A stretch of 64,000 nucleotides of DNA from Pyropia yezoensis (taxonomy: Eukaryota > Rhodophyta > Bangiophyceae > Bangiales > Bangiaceae): contig CM020620.1 in NCBI GenBank assembly GCA_009829735.1, positions 22,790,020-22,854,019 on the forward strand, given 5' to 3'. The translations under genes and the position numbers were made by a program. Each line of letters opens with the position of its first letter. Within the stretch, counting starts at the first letter, position 1. The notes under the pieces were generated by a model. That model worked only from the letters and a program-made list of their open reading frames with translations. It was not told the origin of the DNA and did no database searches. Shown here piece after piece: positions 1 through 9,079 of the stretch.

Positions 1-358
1 GTAATGCACCACGCGACCGAGCTTTCGCTTGATCCACATCTCAGATGGAGTTGTGCGCAGCAATACCGTGTCCACAATTAATTGCAGATTAGGTCCATTC
101 GCGTCATTCCAAAAGTTCCCGGCCCGTATTTTCCGAAGAAATTCCGTGACCATGCGGGACCCGTCCGGTTCGCCCTGATCCACCGCTAAGGCATTAGCGT
201 CCGGCATCGGAGCGGGTAGAGTCGCAAGAGCGGCGGCCAGCTCCTCGCGGAGCTTAACTGCCGCCGCGCGCTCAAGCGCCAGCAGGCGCTCGGCGCGCAC
301 CACGCGCTCCTGAAAGTTTTTCGAACTAACTGCCGAAAGAGGACAGGCGGGGCATGAG
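1..358 (-). CDS. Partial unrecognised coding frame running off the left edge
   Basis: On the minus strand one frame is open from about position 358 to position 1 and continues outside the window. The readable part has an Ala/Glu/Arg-rich helical stretch (RVVRAERLLALERAAAVKLR) followed by a mixed globular-looking segment containing TEFLRKIRAGNFWNDANG. No start codon can be fixed: upstream the frame enters the G/C-rich repeat at about 376-533. An overlapping minus frame at about 560-970 has Cys pairs (FCTPC and CDRC) and could be another exon of the same gene or an unrelated one. No family is recognised. It might belong to a transposable element or a host gene; the open frame and mixed composition are all that support it. 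Confidence 0.3.
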
Positions 359-375
359 CCAGGGGAAGAGGATTC

Positions 376-533
376 GGAAAGGGGGGGTTCGGGGGAAGGG
401 GGGGGGTCAGGGGAGTGGGCAGAGGTTGGGAAGGGGGGGGAGTGGGAGGAGGGGGGGAATAGGGGGAGGGAAGGGGATGGGGGGCGGGTGGTGGGTTGGG
501 GATGGGGGGGGGGTAGGGGGAGGAGGGCAAATC
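376..533. repeat. G-rich low-complexity tract
   Basis: The plus strand is almost pure G/A with G-runs of 4-9 and occasional T. It has several runs of at least three G within short distances, so G-quadruplex formation is possible. Imperfect purine units such as GGGGAAGGGG recur. Confidence 0.8.
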
Positions 534-1856
534 ATTGCTCCTTGACATTGGTTGAGAGGAAGTGGGGAGGTATGGTGCCCGCCTTACTTGGCGGTAGCAC
601 CGGTCGCATACCCCGTGGGTAAGGCCGTGGCCATCCGGCCCCAGGTTTGTCTTGCAGAACCTCGCGGGCAGCGCGGCCACCGCCCGACCAGCGGCCGTCT
701 CCGCAGCCTCAGGCAGTTGCCTCCATTTTTTGAGGCCAACCCCCCGCTTGAGGAACACCCCGCCGCAGGGGGTGCAGAAGAACGCGAGCACCTTCTTAGA
801 AAAGACATTCTTTATCTCAAGAAGGGACAAGCTGCAAAACGACACGATAAAAGCAAGAGAAAAAGACCGTGTCCACGTCAGTGCCAGGACATTACCCAGA
901 GCAGTAAAGCAGTATGGCCACCAGACGGAAAGCGGCACGCAAAAAAAAAAATGCATGGTGCAAGGAACCACTCACCTTATCGCTCGACCACTCACGGCGC
1001 TCGGCTCACCCATCCGGCGATGCCACAGCCGCACAGTCAGGGGGAGGAGTAAATGCAGGGTGATCGGTCAGGTGGAGTGGGGACGGCAGGGTGAGCGGTG
1101 AGGGGGTAGAGATAAAAATAGCGCCGCGGCCGGGGTGGTCGACCACCGGTCGCAGACCCTGGGTGCTATGGGGACGTGGATGCGCAAGAACTGGGCGCGG
1201 AAGACGCCGGTGCGACGCATCCCCCTCTCATGGGCTCTGTGGGGCGGTGACCAAAAATTGGGGGCACGAAAGTGCCCCCCATTTTTGCTCCAGCCAGTGG
1301 CAGGCCTCCACGTCTGCTGGAAAGATTGGTGTAAACAAAAGCCAGGATGCCCACCTTAACTAGGGGTGCCCTAAACCCATGTCCTAGCTGAAAATCCTTG
1401 GCCTCGGGCAAAACGTGTGCCTCGCTGGCCAACCCAAACGGATAGTTATGGAAGTGACCGAGGCGGCGCGTGGAACGCGCGGCACCTCGCTGTCCCGGCG
1501 GCATGGCGGTGAACCGACCAATCAGGTGAGTCCAGCTTAATCCCTCGCCCGGGCCGTGGCGTGGGTGCCCGTCGTCTTGGATGCTGGCGCCGGTGCAGCA
1601 CGCGCGCATAAAAGCGTCGCCGCGGTCGCGGTCGTAGGGCGCACCTTCTGCCGGCTCGCTTCGTCCCCCTTCCCCCCACACGGTTCTCGTTTGTGTGTCG
1701 ACCCACGCGCACACGCCCTCTCACGCCTGTACCAGTCAAGCGGCCGAGGCATCCGCCTCTTCTCGACGCCCGCCTTCGCCGGCGCTGCTGGCCCGTGCGC
1801 GCCGCTCGGCGCGCCCGCACACGGCCACCCCCGGCTAGACGCGCCCACCCGCCGCC
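534..1856. other. Intergenic/5' region with no assignable gene
   Basis: I see no convincing gene between the left-edge frame and the NBR1-like start. Minus frames at 560-970 have some protein-like text but no recognised domain. A hairpin is present at 1253-1286 (listed separately). The last 150 bases before 1857 are C-rich and probably the promoter/5'UTR of the next gene. Confidence 0.5.
1253..1286. repeat. Hairpin with GAAA loop
   Basis: Left arm 1253-1267 (AAAAATTGGGGGCAC) pairs with 1272-1286 (GTGCCCCCCATTTTT) with one mismatch; the loop 1268-1271 is GAAA. This gives a 15-bp stem closed by a GNRA-type tetraloop, about 570 bases upstream of the NBR1-like start codon. It could be a MITE remnant or a structured transcript; nothing in the sequence decides between them. 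Confidence 0.6.
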
Positions 1857-3932
1857 ATGGCGCTGCGCGTCAAGGCCGCCTATGATGGCACCATCCGCCG
1901 GCTGTCTGTTGCTTCCAATGACTGTGACGGCCTGCGCGCCGAGGTAGTTGCCGCCTTTGGCCTCCCCACCGCCTCGGCGGTGGCGTTTACGTGGCTGGAC
2001 GATGAGGGCGACGCGGTCGCCCTCACCACCGATGCTGACCTGGCCGAGGCCCGCCGCGTGGGGGGGGACCTCCTGCGCCTGACGTTGACCCCAGTGGGGG
2101 ATGAACCGGCCGCGATGGCCGAGACAGCCGCGCCGCGAGAGGCGGCGGCGGAGGGGGGGGCGGCCGTCGATGACGGCGCGGCGCCGATGGAGGAAGAGGG
2201 CAAGGAAGGCGGTGATGGGTATCCCTGCGCTGGCGCCTGTGCCGGCGTCTGTGCTGGTGGCCCCTGCGGCCGTGCCATGCGCGGCGCGGGTGGCCGCGGT
2301 GGGCGTGGTGGATGGGGTGGCGGCTGGGGTGGTGGTCGCGGCGGCGGCTGCGGCGGCGGCCGCCGCGGAGGCGGCGGCGGCGGCGGCGGCGGTGGCGGCT
2401 GGGGCCACCACGGCCATGGGCACGGGCATGGTGGCCGCGGCCGCGGTGGCTGGCGCCGTGGCCGTGGCGGCGGCGGCCCCAACTGGGGTGCCGGCTTTTT
2501 CCCTCTGGGCGGCCTTGGCCTCTTTGGCGGTAACGGTGGCGGCGGCTTTGGTGGTGGCGGTGGCGGTGGCGGCGGCGGTGGCATGGGTGGCGGCGGCGGC
2601 GGCTGCGGCGGACCCGCGTGGACCCCCGACGTGTCCCTGTGTGGGGGCGGCATGGACGCGCTGGCCTCCCTCATTTACTCTCTTCCCGGGGCGGGGGCGG
2701 CGCTCGGGGGGGCCCGCGGCCGTGGCTTTTGGCAGCTGGAGCACGTGCGCCGCGGGGTCAGCCCAGCCACGGAAGCGGCTGTCGCGGCGGCGATGCGCGC
2801 GGTCGCCGCCGAGGGGCTCGGTGCCGTCGCACGGGGGGTGCAGACGGCGGTCGCGGGGGGGGCCGTCCGCGCATTCCTGGACCGTGCAATGGGACAGGCT
2901 GCCAAGGACGGTGTGGACGGTGTGGACGGTGCGGCTGGTGCTGACGGTGCGGCTGGTGCTGACGGTACGGATGGTGCTGACGGGGCCGCTGGGGAGGCTG
3001 GCAAGGCTGGTGCGGATGGCGCTGACGGCGCCGACGGCGCTGACGGCGCACCGGGGGGCTCTGGTGGTGCGGGCGGGTCGGGCGGCGCAGGGCCAGCCGA
3101 CGGCGCGGGCGGGGACGCGACGCTGGACGCGGGTGCGGTGGAGGAGCTGGTCGCCGCCCTCGGGGCGGCGCTCACCGACGCGGGCGTCTCTGCCGAGGGC
3201 GTTGCGGCTATCTCTGCCGGCGTCCGGGCGGTGCTGTCAGAGCGCTGCGTCGGCCGCCTCCTCCGCTGGCTGCACGGCGCCCACATTGGCGGCGCCACCG
3301 CCGGCGGCGCTGCTGGCGCCGGCGACAGTGACGCGGCTGTGGCGGCGGCGGTGGAGGCGGCGTTTGCCACCCACCGCCGCACCGAGTGCGACGGGTGTGG
3401 CACGGCGCCAATTGTGGGCATCCGCTACCGGGCGACCAACCGGGACGACTGGGACCTGTGCGCGTCGTGCTATGCGGCTGCGGGCGTGTCCCCCCCGCCC
3501 GGCGCGGCGGGCGTCACGTACGAGGCGCTGCCGTTCCCGTGGCTCGCCACCCCCGCGTATGGGGCCGACACGACTGGCGAGGCGACGCGCGTGCCGCCCG
3601 CGCCGCTGCGCTTTTACACCCGCGGCCTGCGGGTGGCCCACCTGCAGCGGGTGCTGATCGCGACGGGCCACCTGTCGCCCCGGGCGGTGGCGCGGCGGGT
3701 GGGCTTTTACGGGCCCCGCACCCGGGCGGCGGTGGCGGCGGTGCAGGGCGGGGCGGGGGTGCTGGGGGACGTGCTCGAGGTGGGCATGTACGACACGACC
3801 ACGCGGGACGTGCTGCTGGCGCAGGTGCTCGCCGCCGAGGGCGGGGGGGAGGCCGCGGCGGCGGCGCCGTCGACGGCGGCGGCGACCCCGTCGGCGCCGC
3901 CGGCCGAGGCGGCCGACGTGCCCATGGCGTAA
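1857..3932 (+). CDS. NBR1-like PB1/ZZ protein with Gly-rich, collagen-like and PG-binding-like regions
   Basis: Intronless, 691 residues, starting in GCCGCCATGG. Residues 1 to about 82 look like a PB1 domain (basic start, then an acidic WLDDEGD.. DADL segment). Residues about 138-260 are Gly/His/Arg-rich. About 350-410 is a Gly-Ala-Asp triplet run. Residues 508-545 form a ZZ finger (CDGC, C511/C514, then DLCASC, C535/C538). As I recall for plant NBR1, the middle Cys pair of a classical ZZ is replaced (here Ala and Arg), so only one zinc site remains. Residues about 585-660 resemble a peptidoglycan-binding-1 helical fold (LQRVLIATGHL...YGPRTRAAVAAVQ). PB1 plus ZZ is the NBR1/p62 autophagy-receptor arrangement, so a role as a self-assembling cargo receptor is likely. 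I do not see the NBR1 four-tryptophan domain or a UBA. Family call good, function inferred. Confidence 0.75.
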   Translation: MALRVKAAYDGTIRRLSVASNDCDGLRAEVVAAFGLPTASAVAFTWLDDEGDAVALTTDADLAEARRVGGDLLRLTLTPVGDEPAAMAETAAPREAAAEGGAAVDDGAAPMEEEGKEGGDGYPCAGACAGVCAGGPCGRAMRGAGGRGGRGGWGGGWGGGRGGGCGGGRRGGGGGGGGGGGWGHHGHGHGHGGRGRGGWRRGRGGGGPNWGAGFFPLGGLGLFGGNGGGGFGGGGGGGGGGGMGGGGGGCGGPAWTPDVSLCGGGMDALASLIYSLPGAGAALGGARGRGFWQLEHVRRGVSPATEAAVAAAMRAVAAEGLGAVARGVQTAVAGGAVRAFLDRAMGQAAKDGVDGVDGAAGADGAAGADGTDGADGAAGEAGKAGADGADGADGADGAPGGSGGAGGSGGAGPADGAGGDATLDAGAVEELVAALGAALTDAGVSAEGVAAISAGVRAVLSERCVGRLLRWLHGAHIGGATAGGAAGAGDSDAAVAAAVEAAFATHRRTECDGCGTAPIVGIRYRATNRDDWDLCASCYAAAGVSPPPGAAGVTYEALPFPWLATPAYGADTTGEATRVPPAPLRFYTRGLRVAHLQRVLIATGHLSPRAVARRVGFYGPRTRAAVAAVQGGAGVLGDVLEVGMYDTTTRDVLLAQVLAAEGGGEAAAAAPSTAAATPSAPPAEAADVPMA

Positions 3933-5269
3933 CCGCCGTTGCCTGACGGTGTGTTGTGCAGCGGTGAAGGGCCGTGGGGGGGCGACCGGGCCAGACCCTC
4001 GGGGCGCCCCCTCCCTGCCATTCCTGCTCCTGCTCTGATGGGCGCGCCTCCGCCGCAGGCGTGGGCCCGCCGTGTTCTTCTCTCATGCTTGGCACCCGGA
4101 GGTGGGCGTGACGTGTGTGGGGTCTACCCGACGTTGCCGATGGCGATGCTGGGTGCCCCTTTGGCTGGCGGTGAACTTCCGATAGGAAGACGTAGCCGCA
4201 GTCTCTCTCTCTCTCTTTGCTTGGATAAACGCTTGGTCGATGGCTCGGCCATGACCGTGTCCCATACTCTTTGGTGCGTGACTCTTCCCGTTTGCCGTCC
4301 CCGCCCCCCCCCCCACCTGCCGTATTCGCCAACGGCTTGCCAGCCGCCCTCCGTGTTTGCCGCACTGAACTGTCGAGCCAGCAAGCAGGCGTGGCCGTCT
4401 TTCTTCCTTCCCTCCTCACGCCCCCCTCCCCTTCCCGTGTCCCCAGTGCCGCCCGCTCACCTCCCTCCCTCCAGACACGTCCGCGGCGTCCGCACCGCCC
4501 CCCATTCCCCGCGCGGGGGGGTTGGACGCCCGTCTGCCACTTGTCGTCGCATGCCCTGCAGCGCCCAGCTGGGCCTGGCGCCGGCGTCGCCCGTGCGCCC
4601 CTCCCCCCGACCCGCTGCGGCCGTCCCACCCTCTCAGGTGCTATCATAGGCGATGATCGCCGCGCCGCCACCACTACCTACCAGACACCACCCCGGCCAG
4701 CCAGCCACGCCCCCCCCCCCCCCCCCCCCCCCCTTTGCCCCAACGCCCCTGCTCACCCGCCCCACGGCCACCTCATACAAGGCGGCGGGGCGAGAGGGGG
4801 AGGGGGGGACACCGCCGCTGACACAGACACAGCCGCCCCACCCGCCCGCATACCTACGGCCCCCCCCCCCCCGCGCGCCCGGCCAGCTGACGACGACGTC
4901 GGTTGTGCCGGTTGTCGGCGGTGCGTGGGGGAGGGGGAGGGGGCACGGCACCGGCCGCACCGTGGCGGCGGTGTGCCGACGGCAGCAGCAGCGTCGGCAG
5001 CGGCAGCGACGGCTGTCAGGAGGGGGGACGGGGGGACGGGGGGGGGGGCGGTGGGACGGGAATATTTTGGCGACACGCGCGCGCGTGGTGGCGAAGTGCG
5101 GATGGCACCCCGCCACAGACTGCCCGACCTTCCTCCCTATTCACTCCCCACCCTCCCTCGTCCTTGTGCCCCCGGGCGGCTTTCCCGCCCGCCATCCCTG
5201 CCCCCACCCCGCCACGCACAGTGTGTCCCCGCCTATAAAGTTTCCTAGTTTTCTTCCTTGTGGCCGCCT

Positions 5270-5317
<48 letters not shown>

Positions 5318-6030
5318 TGCCGGACTCCCGCCACCGCAGTGACTCCTTCCCTTCCCGGCAACGGTACCGTGTGACTGCGGGCGTCGACTGACAATGCCTC
5401 TGGCAGGGATGCGTCGGCCGTGGTGGTGAGTGGGCAGTGCGGGGGGGGGTGCCCCCCCCAGACGCCCCTGTCCCGTGGGGGGGACCCGCACAGCTGCTCC
5501 TGTAGAACGTGCGGGGGGTGGGGGGGGGGGGGGGGGAGCAGCGCTGCTGTGAGTGGGGGGGGAGGGCGCCTCTGGGGGATGGCGGGGGTGGGGAGCGCCA
5601 GGCCGCGCGGGATGATGACTGGCGTGGGGGGTGGGTGGGCGGGAGGCGGGGTGGCGGCCACGGTGACTGCGCCAGCCGTGTGCTCTGGGTGCGGGGGGGG
5701 TGAGGGGACGACACGCCGGCCGGCAACGGGCGCCCCCCGCCCCGTCATGCCCGCGGCCTCCCGGGTGCGCTGCAGTGGTGCCCTGCGCGGGGCGGCCGCG
5801 TCACGAGGGCGGCGCTTGGCAGCGCCGGTGCCGCGGCGTCGTGGGCGGCGCGACTGTGACGGGGGGGGGAAGCCGGGGCCTGCTGCCGCCCGCCGCAGCC
5901 GCCGCGTCGACGTGCCCCTCCACGCCCCGCGTCGTCGTCTGTGGGGGAGCGCAGAGCGCCCGTGCGTGACGGCGGACCCAGCACCCCCCCCCCCCCACCA
6001 ACGCAGCGGTGGCACACGCGGGCGCGACGC
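3933..6030. other. Long GC-rich intergenic region with poly-C tracts
   Basis: No gene is recognised. Visible elements: a CT microsatellite at about 4201-4216, a run of about 24 C at 4710-4733, a TATA-like TATAAAG at 5234-5240, and a run of about 39 C at 5279-5317. From about 5420 the plus strand is G-rich. Several long open frames on both strands are composed of Pro/Gly/Arg repeats and look like products of base composition. The distal part is probably the promoter and 5'UTR of the peroxidase gene. Confidence 0.5.
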
Positions 6031-8439
6031 ATGGCGGGGACGACCCGGCCGCCGGCGTGGCCTCTGGGGATGGGGGCGGATGAGGCGCTGCTGGCCGGTG
6101 CGGGGGGCGTTGCCGCCGCCGCCGGGGGGCGAGCGGCAAATGGCGGCCGCAGCGGCAGCGGTTTCTTTGGCGCAGGCGGCAGCAGCGGCGGGTGGCGGCG
6201 GCACCGCCGTGTCGTTTGGCCGGGGGGGCACTGGGCGGTGGCTGCCGCCGCCGCAGCTGCGGCGGCGGTGGGGATGGTGGCGGCGGCGGTGGGGGGTGGC
6301 GGCGGCGGCGGCGGCGGCGGCGGCCTGGTGGCTGCCGAGACGCCCGCCCGCGTCACGGACAGCGACGGCTGGACGGTTGTGCGGGGCGGCCTGACCATGC
6401 CGATGGACCCGCTGTGGGCGATTGTGGCCTTCCCCGCCGTCCTGGACCTGACCATGGGCCGCATGTTCCACTCGTACACGGTGGACGAGCCCGGCGCACG
6501 AGTGACGGGGACGTTTGAGAATGGGCGGACTGTGAGCCTGGCGGTCGTGTCGCGGGACGAGGGCGGGAAGCGCCTCGAGTATGCAGTGACGGGCCACAGC
6601 CCCGACGCGTGGGGGCCCGACCGCCCCGACCTCACCGGCACCGCCTTTGCCATCACCCTCTCCCCGTACGTGGGGAACCCGTCGCACGCGTCCATGATGA
6701 AGGTGGCGGTGAAGCTGCCGCCCGCGGCGGCGGCGAACGCGCGGCTGGTTGGCTGGTTTTCCGCCGCCATCGCGGCCATGGTGGACAATGCGCGGCTGGC
6801 CAAGGGCGCCTACCCGTGCAACGACGAGTTCCGCTCCTACTCGGGAACCTGCAACAATGAGGCGCAGCCCCGGTGGGGCGCCGCGTCGTCTGCGCTCATG
6901 CGGATGGACCCGACGTTGGACGGCCTCTGGGCCGACGGCGCGTCGGAGCCAATGACGGCCGGCAGGCCCAACTGCCGGGCCGTCTCCAACGCGGTCACGG
7001 CTGTGGCACCCGGGACGGTGGCGCCCCGCAGCAGCCGGGGCCTGACGGACCTGTGGACGTTTTGGGGCCAGTTCCTGGACCACGACATGGCCATCACGTT
7101 TGGCTCCAAGGGCACCGTCAGCGAGGAGACCATGACCATCCCCGTCACCGACCCTGGCGACGTGCTGCCCGTGGACACGATTGCGTTTACGCGGTCGCAG
7201 CACATGCGCGACGCCCGCCCGTGCTGTGGCGGTGGCTACGCCGAGTCCCTCCCGCGGCAGCACCCCAACATGCAGACCGCCTATGTGGATGGGAGCCAGC
7301 TGTATGGGGCGGAGCGGGACCGGGTGGATGTGCTGCGGGAGCACGTGGGCGGCCGGCTGCGGGTGGGCGCCGTTGTTGGCGGCGGGCCCCTGATGCCAGA
7401 CAACTCTGCCGACGCGCTGGGCGGGACGGTGCTGCCCAACGACCCGTCTGAGGAGCCCGAGTTTTTTGCCGCCGGCGACCGGCGGGCCAACGAGCAGCCC
7501 GTCTTGGCCGCCCTGCACACCCTCTTTGTGCGGGAGCACAACCGGGTGGCCGCCCTTTTGGCCGACGAGTTTGGCTGCTGGACAGACGAGCAGCTCTACC
7601 AGTACGCGCGCAAGATCGTGGCCGCTACCCTCCAGGCCATCACGTACCAGCACTGGCTGCCGCTGCTGGTGGGCCCGACCGGTAGCGGTGGCCTTCCCGC
7701 CTACAAGGGCTACGACGCGGCCGTCAACCCGACCATCTCCAACTTTTTCACCACCGCCGCGTTTCGCTTTGGCCACTCGGCCGTGCCCGACACCCTCCAC
7801 CTCCGCAACACCGACGGCAGCGCGCACGCGCGGGACGGGGTGGAGCTCAAACAGGTCTACTTTGACCCGTCGTTTGTACGGGAGGTGGGCGTTGAGCCCC
7901 TCCTCGCCGGCGCCGCCCACACCGTCGGCCAAGAGGTGGACCGCTTTGTTGCCGACGCGTTGCGCAATGCGCTGTTTGCCAACCTGGACAGCAACGGCCT
8001 GGACTTGGTCTCCCTCAACTGCCAGCGGGGGCGGGACCACGGGCTGCCGACGCTCAACGCCGCCCGCCGCATGTATGGGCTGCCGCCGCACGCGGCGCTG
8101 GGTGACTTGGCGCCGGGGGACGCGGCAGCGACCGCCGCCCTCGCCTCTGTCTACGCCAACGCCGACCAGGTGGACGCGTTTGTGGGGGGGCTCGCCGAGG
8201 CGCACGTGCCCGGCGCGGCGGTGGGACCCCTCTTCCACGCGTCGCTCGTCGACCAGTTTGCCCGCCTCCGTGACGGCGACCGCTTTTACTATGAGAGCGT
8301 CTACTGGCCGGCGCGCGTGCGCGCGTTGCCACTGGTGCAGGCCATCCTGGGTGGCACCCGCACGCTCAAGGACGTGCTGGTGGACAACACGGACGTGCCC
8401 GCAGCGCAGTGGCCGGATGACGTGTTCCAATTGCCGTAG
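6031..8439 (+). CDS. Animal-type haem peroxidase with N-terminal membrane segment
   Basis: Intronless; 802 residues from the first in-frame ATG. A second ATG at 6070 has the better context (G at -3, G at +4) and may be the real start. Residues about 70-90 form an Ala-rich hydrophobic segment, suggesting a signal anchor or secretion. The peroxidase core has the family signatures: GQFLDHD with distal His351, GDRRANE with catalytic Arg485, LHTLFVREHNR, and RFGHS with proximal His582, then LNCQRGRDHGLP. Asp350 and Glu488 match the two acidic residues that form ester links to haem in mammalian peroxidases; the myeloperoxidase sulfonium Met is replaced by Gln489. The domain reads through to DRFYYE and a normal C-terminus, so it looks complete. 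It should oxidise halides or phenolics with peroxide in the secretory pathway or cell wall; substrate unknown. Confidence 0.9.
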   Translation: MAGTTRPPAWPLGMGADEALLAGAGGVAAAAGGRAANGGRSGSGFFGAGGSSGGWRRHRRVVWPGGHWAVAAAAAAAAAVGMVAAAVGGGGGGGGGGGLVAAETPARVTDSDGWTVVRGGLTMPMDPLWAIVAFPAVLDLTMGRMFHSYTVDEPGARVTGTFENGRTVSLAVVSRDEGGKRLEYAVTGHSPDAWGPDRPDLTGTAFAITLSPYVGNPSHASMMKVAVKLPPAAAANARLVGWFSAAIAAMVDNARLAKGAYPCNDEFRSYSGTCNNEAQPRWGAASSALMRMDPTLDGLWADGASEPMTAGRPNCRAVSNAVTAVAPGTVAPRSSRGLTDLWTFWGQFLDHDMAITFGSKGTVSEETMTIPVTDPGDVLPVDTIAFTRSQHMRDARPCCGGGYAESLPRQHPNMQTAYVDGSQLYGAERDRVDVLREHVGGRLRVGAVVGGGPLMPDNSADALGGTVLPNDPSEEPEFFAAGDRRANEQPVLAALHTLFVREHNRVAALLADEFGCWTDEQLYQYARKIVAATLQAITYQHWLPLLVGPTGSGGLPAYKGYDAAVNPTISNFFTTAAFRFGHSAVPDTLHLRNTDGSAHARDGVELKQVYFDPSFVREVGVEPLLAGAAHTVGQEVDRFVADALRNALFANLDSNGLDLVSLNCQRGRDHGLPTLNAARRMYGLPPHAALGDLAPGDAAATAALASVYANADQVDAFVGGLAEAHVPGAAVGPLFHASLVDQFARLRDGDRFYYESVYWPARVRALPLVQAILGGTRTLKDVLVDNTDVPAAQWPDDVFQLP

Positions 8440-9079
8440 GCTCTGGGAGGGTGGGGGGGGGGGCTGGGTATGGGACTGTGGGAGGAAGAGACGAAGAGCG
8501 AAGAAAAGGGGAGGGGCTGATGCGTGTTGTTCTTGACTGTATCTCGGTCATTTTGTGTTTGCTTGTCATACAGCTCTGCACTGGGAGTCTGGCGGGGGAG
8601 GCAGCGGGGGTGGCATTGGACGGCCCGAAACGTCTGCAGCAGCGTCAGATGCGTCGGCGGCGACAGCGGCGGCAGAGGAAGACAAGGAGGTCCAATCGCC
8701 AGCCCCTCTGGGACACAACTTCAGTGGTGTGTAGTGTGGTCACAAACAGAGCAAAGGGACAGCGCAGTGGGCAGGGACGGCATTGCCACTACACTCGCGA
8801 CAGGGGTCAGCGGCAGACAAGAAGTAAATTTCGAGGCTCTATTCGTGGATGCGTCCCAATTTGCCTTGCAGCATGCATCCAGAGTTGGCGCGTGTGGACT
8901 TGGCATCATGCCTGTCGATCGAGCCGCTCGGTTGAGCCAGCACAGCGTGCTAGGACACAGGCCAAACGAGGTCTGAGCCAGAGCTGCTTCGTTGCACTTC
9001 GAGCTCCTCCGGCTTGGGTGTTTCGGTTTGAAGTGTGAACACAGACCACGTTTGTGCGTTCCCTCTATCGGAACGTACC
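8440..9079. other. Intergenic, no gene seen
   Basis: The region separates two genes in the same orientation. Its GC content is lower than in the flanking genes and short frames show no protein-like pattern. It should hold the 3' end of the peroxidase transcript and the promoter of the polymerase gene; no clear TATA box is visible. Confidence 0.5.

Noticed and set aside
2908..3100. True collagen
   Set aside because: The Gly triplets contain Asp/Ala and almost no Pro; it is a short tandem expansion in an intracellular-type protein.
2101..3657. A 518-codon second frame inside the NBR1-like gene
   Set aside because: Ala/Arg/Val composition without domains; it comes from GC-rich codons of the real frame.
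5245..8430. A 1061-codon open frame on the minus strand across the peroxidase gene
   Set aside because: It is the mirror of a GC-rich gene with clear catalytic motifs; the minus text is Arg/His/Gly-rich without domains.
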